Shown in pieces: positions 10,602 to 21,243 of a DNA stretch of 64,000 nucleotides. Positions within the stretch are counted from its first letter, which is position 1; every line of letters starts with the position of its first letter. The stretch is from Craterostigma plantagineum (Eukaryota; Streptophyta; Magnoliopsida; Lamiales; Linderniaceae). The notes beneath the pieces are model-generated. The model did no database searches. It was not told the origin of the DNA and saw only the letters and a program-made list of their open reading frames with translations. A program made the translations under genes and the position numbers. The stretch covers positions 186,001-250,000 of the forward strand of contig JAPQWV010000665.1 in the NCBI GenBank assembly GCA_027422505.1, written 5' to 3'.

Positions 10602-11516
10602 TGATGCCGTCGAAAAATGACCTACCGAGAACGTGGGCTAACGAGCTTCTTTCCGCCTTGACTTCGCAGCGAATTCTGCCTGAGAACTATGAAAACAGCG
10701 TAGGGTGGGGGGTCGTTTGCGCTCTTGCCTAGGTCAAGAGGGTAGTTTCCATTTCAAGGTATAAGTAGCGAGGAATGTGATGTAGAAATGGCGTGAAGTG
10801 ATAAAAAATTGCTAAGTGTGCAGTAAAAATAGTAGAGTGACGGTGTCGACGGATAAAACGTACCTAGCAATAAAGGGTTCTGACGGTATTTATAGTGCCT
10901 TGAGGGAATGCACTTGGCCTTTCTTTGGCAGTTACCCTATGTTTGGCACCTCCTGACGGTTTCTTCCGCGTTTAGCGCATCTTGAAGCATCGGCCAGCGG
11001 TTTCCTCCACGTCTTGGCAACTACGCGTGGAAGGTGGCAGTTCCCTTCGGGCGCTTCCTGTGTGTGGCCTCCTCTTGGAGTTTTGGGCATTTATGTGGGG
11101 CAGTTCCCTTCGGGCGCCTTCTGCACGTGGTCTCCTCTTAGAGCTTCGGGCATTTATGTGGGGCAGTTCCCTTCGGGCGCCTTCTGCACGTGGTCTCCTC
11201 TTAGAGATTCGTGCATTTATGTGGGGCAGTTCCCTTCGAGCGCCTTCTGCACGTGGTCTCCTCTTAGAACTTCGGGCATTTTTTGCATTGGCAGGCTCTC
11301 ATGTCCTTCTTCCCCTGTGTATATCCCCGAGGCGACGCCGTAGGTCTTCGAGGATATTACTGATCGAAATACGCCGAGGGGAGTTCCGCTCAACCTCAGG
11401 CCGGTCAGTGACGGAGTGCTCTCTGGCCGGCATTTTGGCAAGCAGATGGAGGCATTTAAGTTGGTTACGGCCGATCGAGTATTTCGCCGCGTTAGGGATG
11501 AAATCCAGGGGTAACA
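10602..11516 (-). repeat. 3' LTR of the Tat-like gypsy element
   Basis: In plus orientation it starts TGATGCCGTCG and ends GGGGTAACA. It matches 15278-16188 with scattered substitutions and small indels. It includes a 63-bp tandem repeat. Confidence 0.92.
11025..11282. repeat. 63-bp tandem repeat inside the LTR, about 4 copies
   Basis: The units contain GGCAGTTCCCTTCGGGCG and CATTTATGTGGG. Successive starts at 11085, 11148, 11211 and 11274 give an exact 63-bp period. The two inner units are nearly identical and the first is more diverged. Confidence 0.95.
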
Positions 11517-11589
11517 ATAGTTCCCCTCACGAATAGTCCAATAGAGTTGTGAATTTTGGACGTTGAGTGATCGTGGTAAAATACTCAAG

Positions 11590-13170
11590 CGGCTCTGTTA
11601 TTCCCTCTCGATTGAAAGCATGTTTCCTTCTCAGCCTCGAGCCATCACGTCCCTCCCGACCATAGGCAAAACTCCCCGACAGAGGGTATAGTTTCCCGAC
11701 CATAGGCATAATTTCCAGCACAGAGGACGTGATAAGCCGACCAGAAGAGATAAGTCCCAGACCAAAAATATAATACCAGACAAGAGGAGTAACTTCTAGG
11801 CCAGGAATACCAGACCAGAGGAGATAATACCCGACCAGAAATATAGTACGAAGCCAGAGGATATAATTCCCAGACCGGAGGCGCGAATTCCAGACCAGAG
11901 GCAATATATCCAGACCATAGACGCAATTTTCCGCGCATAGAATATAAATTCCAAAGTATTTCCCGACCAGAGGGAAACTTCCGGACCAGAGGATATGATT
12001 TCCAGACTAGAGGAGATACCACCCGACCAGAAACATAATACCAGACTAGAGGAGATAACTTCCAGACCAGAAATATAATTCCAGACCAGAGGGGATAATA
12101 CCGATCAGAAATATATACCAAGCCAGGGGAGATAAATTCCAGACCATAAATATAATTTCCCGAACAGAAGACATAATTTCCGGAAAAAAGATATATCCCG
12201 GACTAGGGGGTATAATTCCGGATCGTAGGAGATGATTTACCGCACATAAGATATAATTTCCCGAACAGAAAATATTCTCGACCAGACAGGCCAGAGGGGA
12301 TGAATTCCTGCACATATAATATAGTTTCCTGAAGAAAAAATATTCCCGGCCAGAGGGTATAGTTCCAAACCAGAGGAGACGAATTCCCGCACCTAAGATA
12401 TAATTCCTGGATAAAAATATTCCCGACCAGAGAGTATAATTTCTGGACCGGAGGAGATGATTTCCTGTACATAAAGTATAATTTCCTGAACAAAGATATT
12501 CCTTACCAGAGAGTATAATTACGGACCTGAGGACGATTCCTAGACATAAAATATAATTTCTAGACTAGAGGGGGTTTTATGCCCGACCAGCTGCACGAAT
12601 CCCAGATCGGAGGACGTGAATTCCCAGACTAGAGGTGTTATTTCAATGTCACTTTCTAGACCAGAGGAGATGCTGTCGCCCGACCAGCTGCATGAATCCC
12701 ATATCAGACGACGTAAATACCCAGACCAGAGGCGTTATTTTCCTGTCAATTTCCAGACCAGAGGAGATGCTATCGCCCGACCAGCTATGTGAACCCCAGA
12801 TCCGAGGACGTGAATTCCAAAACCAGAGCGTTATTTCCCGGGCAATTTCTAGACCAGAAGTGTGATATCCCGACTAGAGGAGCGAATTCCAGACACGCAG
12901 ATGCGATTTCTCGACCAGGAGCGTGATTTCACGACCAGGAGCGTGATTACACGAGCAGACGGCATTTAACGATCAAAGGCGTTGTTCCCGACCAGAGGCA
13001 TGATTTCCATACCAGAGGGCGATTTTCAGACAAGAGGGTGATTTCCAGCTCAGAGATACAATTCAAGCCAAAGGCGTGTTTTTCCCCACCAGAAGTATAA
13101 TTTCCCAATCAGAAGATATTCTCGACCAGATTGTATAAATTTCGGGCCAGAGGAGACGATTTCCCGTTTT
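11590..13170. repeat. Degenerate short-word array (CCAGACCAGAGG type)
   Basis: For about 1.6 kb the plus strand repeats variants of CCAGACCAGAGGAGATAAT, CCCGACCAGA and ATATAATTTCC at roughly 20-35 bp intervals, always in the same orientation. Spacing and sequence vary too much for a clean tandem satellite. Minus-strand open frames across 11527-12493 encode only this array (Trp-Ser-Gly and Pro-Leu-Val-Trp runs) and are not genes. In element orientation it lies between the pol remnant and the 3' LTR. Confidence 0.85.
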
Positions 13171-13399
13171 TCATCTTGCAAGCTATTTTATTGAAGCATA
13201 CTATATTAGCGTACTATAATTTTAGTGCTACGTACCTCTTTTTCGCTATCGCCTCGACCCTTCACGGTATTTTATGTTAATGCACAACTTTACCACGTTC
13301 GCCTCGCGCCTAAGGGATACACCTTTTCTCCATGAATCGCCTTCTTTCTCGGGAGGTCCTTACCTCGGATGGGGAGCGTCCTCCCAAACCCGAGGATAG

Positions 13400-13570
13400 A
13401 TCTAATGCCTTACGAAGAGGGCTTTTTCTGCCTCTTTGAGAGGGAATTTCAGCCTCACGGGGAGGGATTTTCAGCCTCTTTGAGAGGGATTTTCAGCCTC
13501 ACAGGAGGGGTTTTCAGCCTCTTCGAGAGGGATTTCAGCCTCGCGGAGAGGGAATTTCAACCTCTTAGAG
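13400..13570. repeat. Short tandem words (TTTCAGCCTC with GAGAGGGATT)
   Basis: Seven or eight near-repeats of a 20-26 bp unit, a second word type in the same 3' non-coding part of the element. Confidence 0.85.
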
Positions 13571-13769
13571 ATGGATTTTCTTCTTCCTTGGCCAAGGTCT
13601 TCTTTCCCGTTCATTGGGCGATGTTCACGAGGATTAATTTTCGTAGGGCGCGAATGACCTCGTGCGAAAGGAAATAACTTCATTAATATCCCCGACTACG
13701 TACAATATTCGGGAAAGTAGAGGAACCAATAAAAGCTGAGATACACAAGCTTAATGAGGGCACTCCCCT

Positions 13770-15220
13770 CTAGAGATAATATTTCTCCAGCTTCCTAACG
13801 TTCCAAGGTCGATCCACCAGATTTCCATTGGCATCCTCGATCAGGTACAAAGTTTCTCTTCCCTTCGGGTGAGGGGGTGGGTGCTCTGGTCGGGCGTTCC
13901 ACCCGGTTCCCGTGCCTGGTATCGTGGTCCACCATCTTCCCCCACCAGCTTTGCTCGGGCCTCCAAGTTCGTGGCGACCAACTTCTTTAGTTCTCTATTT
14001 AATTGGAAACACTCTTCCGTGGTGTAGCCATACTCGTTATGGTATTCGCAGTAAGTATCCGGGGCAGGCTTCTTCGGATCATCGCTGATGTAGGGAGGCC
14101 TTCTGATAAAGTCGTGTTCGGCGCATATCTCCAGTGCCCCGTACCTTGTTCACCCGCCATGGGGGATGATTTGCTCGAGGCATTGTGGGGGTAGGTACGG
14201 GGAAATCGTTTCCTCGTGGTAGAGACCTCCGCTCTTGATCTCTCGGGGGACTCCTTCGTCGCTCCCTCGGCAGACTTTCACGACTCTCTTCTTCCGACTC
14301 GCGACCTCGAGCCTTTTCCACGCGGACATATTTTTCCACCTGCACTACCAACTCCTCCACTGTGTTCGGGTATTTCTTCACCAGTGATATGAATAGATCT
14401 CCTTCCCTTAATCCGTGGTGAAAGGCCCCGATGAGCAACTCGGGTGCGGTATTAGGCACCTCCATCTTGACCTGATTGAATCGCCTCAGATAATCCCTCA
14501 GGCTTTCCTTCTCCGCCTGTCGTATGTTCAGTAGTTGTACAGCCAAAGAGGGGCACCCCCGGCTACTGGAGAAATGCTTGATGAAGTTGCTAGTGAGATC
14601 TTGGAAGCTCTGTATTTCTCCGGGAGGTAGCGAGGTAAACCATTGCTGAGCCCCCTTCGCTAAAGTAGTCACGAAGACTCTGCACTTGATAGCATCACCC
14701 AACTGGTACAATGCCGTGTTCCCTTCGAGGTTGGCTAAGTGATCCTCGGGGTGTCCGACTCCGTCGTACTTACCCATCTCGAAGGTACGAAAGTGGTTGG
14801 GTAAGGGCGCTGTGATCACTTCTGGGGAGAAAGGCGACCCTCGAGGAACAAGTGGCGTCTTTTTCGAGTGTGCCCATTCGTGTAGTTTTCGAATCTCCAC
14901 CTTTAGGTTCTCCATCTCAGCCTCTTGTTGCTCTACTCGTCTCCTCTTCTCGACGCGTGTGTTATTTAGCTATTCTCTTGGCGTTCTTTCATCTCCTCTT
15001 AGACCCCCGTTTTCTTCCTCCTTGTCTCCCGTTCCAGAGTCGGCGTCACGTCTACCTTCAGGTCGGCGTTGGTTACTTGTTCAGGTCCTTCCGCCATTAG
15101 CACTCCTACGTCCGTCTCAATCCTTCTAATTTCTTGCATGACCACATCGAATAACCCGACAGTATCGGCCGGATTCGGCTCGTCCACGTGGGACGGTGCT
15201 TGATCGATCATTTTTGACAA
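13770..15220 (-). pseudogene. gypsy gag with pol C-terminal scar, frameshifted
   Basis: The gag N-terminus starts at 15220 (MSKMIDQ) just inside the primer site and runs to a stop at about 14999. It resumes in another frame at 14915-14079 (278 codons) with the retrotransposon gag core (AQQWFTSLPPGEI, LRDYLRRFNQVK, AFHHGLREG) and an acidic/basic SR-rich tail. After another frameshift near 14110, YCEYHNEYGYTTEECFQL appears at about 14000-14060, a Cys/His cluster usual near the end of such gags. After a further shift comes LIEDANGNLVDRPWNVRKLE ending KYYL and a stop at 13770. That last piece has the form of a gypsy polyprotein C-terminus, so a deletion has joined gag to the end of pol. Confidence 0.85.
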
Positions 15221-15255
15221 CCACCATATTAAATTTCTACTTAAGAGAAGCTAAA

Positions 15256-15274
15256 CTTCCCACAGACGGCGCCA
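15256..15274 (-). other. Primer-binding site, TGGCGCCGTCTG type
   Basis: On the minus strand TGGCGCCGTCTGTGGGAAG begins three bases after the LTR end. This primer site is characteristic of Tat/Athila/Ogre-type gypsy elements. Confidence 0.9.
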
Positions 15275-15277
15275 AAT

Positions 15278-16188
15278 TGATGCCGTCGAAAAATGACCTA
15301 CCGCGAACGTGGGCTAACGAGCTTCTTTCTGCGTTGACTTCGCCGCGAATTCTGCCTAGGAACTATGAAACCAGGGTAGGGTGGGGGGTCGTTTGCCCTC
15401 TTGCCTAGGTCAAGAGGGTAGTTTCCGTTTCAAGGTATAAGTAGCGAGGAATGTGATGTAAAAATGGCGTGAAGTGATAAAAAATGGCTAAGTGTGCAGT
15501 AAAAATAGTAGAGTGACGGTGTCGACGGATAAAACGTACCTAGCAATAAAGGGTTCTGACGGTATTTATAGTGCCTTGGGGAATGCACTTGGCCTTTGGC
15601 AGTTACCCCCACGTTTGGCACCTCCTGACGGTTTCTTTTGCGTTTAGCACATCTTGAAGCATCGGCCAACGGTTTCATCCACGTCTTTGCGACGACGTGT
15701 GCGAAGGTGGCAGTTCCCTTCGGGCGCTTCCTGTGCGTGGCCTCCTCTTGCAGTTTTGGACATTTATGTGGGACAATTCCCTTCGGGCGCCTTCTGCACA
15801 TGGTCTCTTCTTAGAGCTTCGGGCATTTATGTTGGGCAGTTTCCTTCGGGCGCCTTCTGCACGTGGTCTCCTCTTAGAGCTTCGAGCATTTATGTGGGGC
15901 ACTACCCTTCGGGCGCCTTCTGCACGTGGTCTCCTCTTAGAGCTTCGGGCATTTTTTGCATGGGCAGGCTCTCATGTCCTTCGTCCCCTGTGTATATCCC
16001 CGAGGGGACGCCGTAGGTCGTCGAGGATATTACTGATTGAAGTACGCCGATGGAGTTCCGCTCAACCTCAGGTCGGTCAGTGACGGAGTGTTCTCTGGCG
16101 GGCATTTTGGCAAGCAGATGGAGGCGTTTAAGTTGGTTACGGCCGATCGAGTATTTTGCCGCGTTAGGGGTGAAATCCGGGGGTAACA
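15278..16188 (-). repeat. 5' LTR of the Tat-like gypsy element
   Basis: Partner of 10602-11516. Its 63-bp repeat copies lie at about 15700-15955. It is followed on the plus strand by the target duplication GGTTG at 16189-16193. Confidence 0.92.
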
Positions 16189-16193
16189 GGTTG

Positions 16194-16293
16194 AGTATTA
16201 TTTATGAGGCGCTATGCCCGGGAGGGAAAATGGGAAGAACTATCAGCTGGTCCCGAGGGATAATGAACGCTGTCAAACTTAGAGGTGTGCTCA
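16194..16293 (+). pseudogene. Unidentified coding remnant, right half
   Basis: Continuation of the frame at 10364-10601 once the element and one target copy are taken out of the comparison: VEYYL, a stop, GAMPGRENGKNYQLVPRDNE, and a stop soon after RCQT (near 16280). The reading frame is conserved across the junction. That supports a pre-existing coding sequence, but the family is not recognised. Confidence 0.5.
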
Positions 16294-17799
16294 TTTACGT
16301 TTCTTGACATTTGCTTTTGTATCATCTTTATAGCTCTCTATCATCTGCACCTTCTTCGGAAACGATCCACTTAGGTTGGCTTTTGTATGTCCTTTCGTTA
16401 ATCGCTTCAAATCTTTGGCCCTGCTATATGTTTGCTTTTTCTTGTGATTTGGTCATACCATGATTTAGGATTGTATAAGGTGCATATAATTTTGCTTCTG
16501 ATTTATTCCCTTTCCTTATATTGATGTGGTGATTTATATCTTATGGGAACTCATCATCATAGCATGGTGATATTTATAAGATTGATTGTATTTCTGTTTT
16601 TCATATATCTTTGTTTTGTTATGTTTAAGCAAATATATTAGGGGTACATCTTTCAGATTATGGATATGGTATAATATGTTTTTACGTGATTCATATACTT
16701 TTCCTTTGTAGTTTACCTTGGAAAGAACCAAATTTGTATTAGTTTCTAAGAAAATAAATTCCTTTTAGTTTCCCTGCATACCAAACAATAATATGGAATT
16801 AACCTTTCTTAGATTTTGGTTTTCTTTTCCTCCATTTTTTTCCTAGTCAAATCCACAAATCAAACAAGAGTGCAAGAATTATTAATTTTATAAAGGTACC
16901 TATAGGATAAGTATAGATACATCTCATGACTTGAAATAGCCACCTCTTCTAACATGCCTCTAAAAAGGTACCTAATATTTGTATCTTTTCGTTCACAACT
17001 TATACTAACATTCATTATGCTAAAGGTCTTATACTCAGGTATGCCCAACAATTAGAGATTGTCACACTATTTTACATACATACTTCTAATTATAGTCGAT
17101 CCGAAAGAAAGAGAGAGACAAACTGACTTGAACATCGGTAAGGCTTCCTCGGACCTTCGGCCCCAATCTAACGTTAATGTCTGGTCTTCAAGAAAAACAT
17201 AGATACTGCCACACACGAACTATTCCAATATTCCAGTATTATATATGAAAAGGAAAGAAAAAAACCTAAAATGATCCCTCTATGTTTGTTTACCCTGTGA
17301 ACCTATTTAGTCCTCAATGATTCCAGTCAACCAATTTAGTCTCCAACGTTGTCGATTTTCAACAAATTAGTAATGCCGTTAATATTGTCGCCAACTTGAA
17401 TGGAAAACGCCACGTGTCGTAGTCAGACTTAAAAATAATAAAATTATAAATAAAAATGAAAAAAATTTCCGTCCAAGAAAAAAATAGTAATACAATTAAC
17501 TTTAAAAATAACAAAATAAAATTAAAGAGATTAAAAGAATATATTAAAAAACTATTTTAAGAGAGAAGAGACTAATATATAAAAAGAAAAAAAATAATAA
17601 ATGGAAATAAATTAAAAACCTTAATAATAAAAAATAATATATTTATTTATTAAAAACTAAACAAAAATAAAATAAAACTCGACCACAAAAGAAAAAAAAA
17701 AGTAAAAGAAAACGTCACTAGAACTCTTATGAGAGTCTCCTCCTCCCAAGTTAATGGACCAAGTCGTCCCAGTCCTCAATAACTTTTTTTTAAATAATA
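16294..17799. other. AT-rich intergenic DNA
   Basis: No gene seen. Bases 17240-17420 contain phrases such as CCTCTATGTTTGTTTACC and TTTAGTCCTCAATGA, common in dispersed plant repeats, without clear ends. Bases 17420-17720 are very A-rich. Confidence 0.5.
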
Positions 17800-18015
17800 T
17801 TTTTTACATAGATAATTACGAAATCCCGCACAGAGTGATGGAAATCAGTTCTGGATCAAACTACCGATTCCGGTTCCGATACGAAAGATATCAGACCGAC
17901 TTCGGTTCCGGTTCCGTGGCCAAACTACCGGAACCAATTCGAAATCGGTTATAGAACCATTGGTTCTTACCGATTTCGAACCGGTTTCTAATCGGTTCAT
18001 CCGTTTAATTTTTTT
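17800..18015 (-). repeat. Subterminal word region of a hAT element
   Basis: Repeats of CCGGTTCCG, ACCGGAACC and AATCGGTT lie just downstream of the hAT transposase relic on the minus strand. Plant hAT elements commonly have such CGGTT-rich subterminal regions. The terminal inverted repeat itself is not resolved. Confidence 0.5.
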
Positions 18016-18105
18016 ATTTTTTTTTAAAATCCTAATTACTAGTATACTAGAAAATTTACAAAAAACAAATTAAAAAACAAAAAAGAAAAACAAAAAATAA
18101 AAATA

Positions 18106-18647
18106 CTACGATACATTTTTATTAAATAAAACACACGATGTTGCCTTGTCATCGTATTCGGAACTTGATGCTTGGAACTCGTCGACCGCATTCTTCTTTC
18201 GATTCTTCGACTCGGCAATGAACCAATTCTTCAACAACGTAATAATTGTAGGAGAAATCGGCTTAAGGTTCATTCGTCTATCTCCAATAATCCTGCTGGA
18301 TGTAGAAAATGCGGATTCTGAAGCGACACTGGACGCTTGCATGGCTAGAACATCTCGAGCGATTGCCGCCAATGTCAGGTAAGAGATGCATTCGACTTCC
18401 ACAACTGGAGAACGGCAAAACATTTCAGGTGTTTGGAAGTTGTGACTAGTAAAGTAGAATTTCATTTGACTTTGCTCGTCCGACCGATTTTCCATTCGAC
18501 TTTTGCATCTTCGATTGTCTAAGGCTATCCAATGGGCCGCTAGTGGAGGACTAAGTAACTCCCTCGATCACATGCCATGTCGCCAAACCACCATGCACCT
18601 GTTGAGAAGAAAAAAAAGTTATTGGTGAGAATATAAGTGACATCTTT
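18106..18647 (-). pseudogene. hAT transposase, C-terminal part with dimerisation domain
   Basis: The minus-strand frame 18495-18106 contains YLTLAAIARDVLAMQASSVA, then SESAFSTSSRIIGDRRMNLK, then LLKNWF. These are the conserved blocks of the hAT C-terminal dimerisation domain. Just upstream (plus-strand about 18590-18600) TTCTTCTCAACAG looks like an intron acceptor. The copia element at 18648 interrupts the gene at TSD TCTTT, possibly inside that intron. The N-terminal half continues at 32737-33980. The domain looks fairly well preserved, but the gene is split by 14 kb. Confidence 0.88.
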
Positions 18648-18960
18648 TGTTAGGAATATTTTCTAGCATCCTTCAATTTATGTAATCTTGGGTTTATATG
18701 CTTATTTTAATGGGCTGATGTAGTTTGGGGAGACTTATGATATTTAGTAGAAGTTTGGGCATGGGCTTTAATATACCAAATACTTGTGGTATATAAAGCC
18801 CCAACTTATCCTAATTAGGGTTTATCAAAAGAAATCAAAAGGTAAGCAACCTTGTACTATTCCATTGAAATAACACACTAACACGCGCTCAAGGTGTTAT
18901 TCGCGCTTTCAACTTTCAACCATTTCTTTTGATTCTTGTTTGGTAATATAAGGGCCAACA
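18648..18960 (+). repeat. 5' LTR of copia element 1
   Basis: 313 bp, from TGTTAGGAATATTTT to GGGCCAACA. It contains GTGGTATATAAAGCC (TATA-like) and AACCCTAATT-type sequence. Confidence 0.93.
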
Positions 18961-18962
18961 AG

Positions 18963-18975
18963 TGGTATCAGAGCC
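18963..18975 (+). other. Primer-binding site of copia element 1
   Basis: TGGTATCAGAGCC, an exact initiator-Met type site, two bases after the LTR. Confidence 0.93.
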
Positions 18976-19269
18976 TAACGCGGATCAATATCTTTGATTT
19001 GAATCCAGTTTCGCTCGATTTCGACGTGATTTGAAGAAGTTTTTGATTGAAAACTCATTTTCGATTTTCTCACTGTTTTGGGTGTTTTCAAATCGTTCAC
19101 AGTGATTTCTTTCCCTTAAGACATTAGAAAACTGATAATGAGTACATTTATGGTGTTTCAGGTCGATTTTCGTCAAGTTTGAGTAGGATTTGAGCAAAAA
19201 ACGTGTCTGAAAATCTAGTTCTTACTGAACTGTTCATCACTTTTGGGTAGTGTATGGAACAGTACCATC

Positions 19270-19720
19270 GAATTTGAAGGTTCCGACCGAAACCCACTGT
19301 GAGGAGTTACGATCGATTTGAGTTTCGACGAATTTCAGCTTATTTCACAGTTTTGACAGACGCTTGAATTGCCCGAAAGGCTACAGTACCAAAATCACTA
19401 GTTTCGCCCGATTCATTTCTCGGCGATTGTCAATTCAATTTAACTGTATCGCCCGATAAGCCACATCCAATTGTAGTCAATCGAAACGAAATTTATTTGG
19501 ACCAAATTCGCCCGAAACTCTTCCATTTCTATCGATCGAAACAAAGAATTCCAAACTGAAATCGCTCCATCGCCAGAAACAATTTTTTTTTTCTTTTCAA
19601 ACTCTTTCGCCCGATCCACATTCTGTCGCCCGATTCATGAACACTAAATTGAAATTCCGATTTAAATCTTAGAATCTCAATCACCCGATTCTCAGCACTT
19701 AGGATCAATCGCCAAGCCTG
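19270..19720 (+). repeat. Leader word array of copia element 1 (CGAAACT / CGCCCGA words)
   Basis: Words such as CGCCCGATTC, CGCCCGAAACTC and CGATCGAAAC recur at irregular spacing in one orientation. The same words fill 26290-27500 on the other side of pol. Confidence 0.8.
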
Positions 19721-19982
19721 CCTCTACAATAAAAAATTACAATCGATCAAGCACTAAGATTGGGTAGACCAAATTTTTAATTTCACATAACTCCAATTGC
19801 TCGATCCTCATGCCTTACACAAAATTCATCAAATTTTTTAATACGACAGAATACGTTAAGTGAATTTACTTACTTTGACTCAACACTCGAAATTATTCAA
19901 ACTTGACCGTCACTCATTCAAAACTAAACCATTTTATTTCGCAGATCTATTTCGCGTTAACGATCATTACCAAACAAAAACA

Positions 19983-21165
19983 ATGGACGGTCTTGCTATT
20001 GGATCTGACAATCGTGCACCACTATTAAGATGGGGAGAGTACGACATATGGAAGCAACGATTCATCAACTTCATAGAAATCAAGGATGTAGACCTTGCAA
20101 ACGACATGCTTTCCTCCATTTTTGAGGGACCCGCTCAATTTTGGACAATCATCCCTGCTCATCCTCGCAAACGACATGCTTTCCACCCATACTAGAAAGG
20201 AGAACTCCTAAGGACCCTAGTCGATAAAATGATGCTGAGAGAGCACGAGCCAGAGCGGACAAGCTTGCTCGACACTACGTACTTCAGGCCCTACCAAATG
20301 ATGTCTACAAGCAAGTCGACACAATGGTCACTGCAAAGGAAATCTGGGATGAAGTTAGCAATCTGTCTAAGAATTCTAGCATCCTCACTGCCTATGACTC
20401 CTTCAAAGCTAAAGAGGGAGAACAACTTCGAGATGTTTACCTTCGCTTCCTGACCATCATCAATGAGATGAGAAAGATCAACATCCAGCGCTCCAATCTC
20501 GAACACAACATCAAGTTTCTTTCCACACTTCAACCTGAGTAGGGACGGATTGCAGTTCTAGTTAAGCAACAGAACAAAGATCTGGATGCTATGGGCATTC
20601 ACTCCTTACATGACAACCTCTCACAATGCTCCCAGTATGCTAAAGAAATCAAGAATGAGGGAAAAACAAATGTCGACATGGAACCAATTGCACTCGTGAC
20701 CTTTAAATTAAGCAATAGGAGCTCGAGAACCTCTAAAGGAAAGCAGGCCGTACAATCTGACACTTCAGACAATGCTGAAATGACCAAGAATCTAAGGACG
20801 AACTCGAATCAATCAGAAAGAAACTGGCTATGATCTCAGAGACGGTCAATAAGATGAGCACCAAGAAATCATCATCTCCCTACAACAAACAACGAACCTC
20901 AGGCGGGAAATAGAAGTTTGTGGCCTCAGAAGAGGCTGAAACTAAGAAATCTGAAGCATTAAAGAAGTGCTTCAACTGTGGCAAACTGAGTCACTTTGCT
21001 TCTGAATCCTTCAGACCTAAAAAAAACACTGAATACTACAATAAAAAATTTCAGCACTCACAACGCAAGGGGGCGGGAATTGTCTTGGTCACTGAGGAAG
21101 AGAAATGGCTGGAGGACACGTCTGACGAGGAGGAAGATAAAATGGCCTTCAAGGTGAAGCACTGA
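19983..21165 (+). pseudogene. copia gag (element 1) with degenerate zinc knuckle
   Basis: Starts at the ATG at 19983 (MDGLAIGSDN; RWGEYDIWKQRFINFIEIKD follows). The matching position of the second copia element has EYAVWKRRFINFIESKD, which supports this start. A frameshift follows near 20150. The gag core then reads YVLQALPNDVYKQVDTMVTA across a frame change, and continues EIWDEVSNLS and YLRFLTIINEMRK, with a stop at about 20540. The zinc knuckle at 20968-21009 is C-FN-C-GKLS-H-FASE-S: the fourth ligand Cys is replaced by Ser. An acidic stretch (DTSDEEEDK) ends the frame at 21165. Confidence 0.88.
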
Positions 21166-21243
21166 TGATGATTCCGACGAGGACGAGCCAGCCATAGAGT
21201 CAGACAGGACGGATGACTCTTCATCCGAGCTGGAGGTATACAC

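Larger units (their letters stand above)
10602..16188 (-). mobile_element. Ty3/gypsy element, non-autonomous, Tat/Athila-like, full length with TSD
   Basis: LTRs of 915 and 911 bp with TG...CA ends are flanked by the 5-bp duplication GGTTG (10597-10601 and 16189-16193). The primer site reads TGGCGCCGTCTGTGGGAAG on the minus strand, which is the type used by Tat/Athila-lineage gypsy elements rather than initiator-Met. The interior (11517-15277, 3.8 kb) encodes a broken gag that passes straight into what looks like the last 25-30 residues of a gypsy pol. Protease, reverse transcriptase, RNase H and integrase are missing. About 2.2 kb of short-word repeats follows before the 3' LTR. Transposition would need enzymes in trans. 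Confidence 0.92.

Noticed and set aside
10982..11536. Plus-strand frame with repeated GSSLRAPSARGLL
   Set aside because: It is the 63-bp LTR tandem repeat read through in frame (63 is divisible by 3), not a gene.
11527..12493. Four overlapping minus-strand open frames of 89-158 codons
   Set aside because: They only translate the CCAGACCAGAGG word array (recurrent LVWYY, SGRE phrases); frames overlap one another and show no domain.
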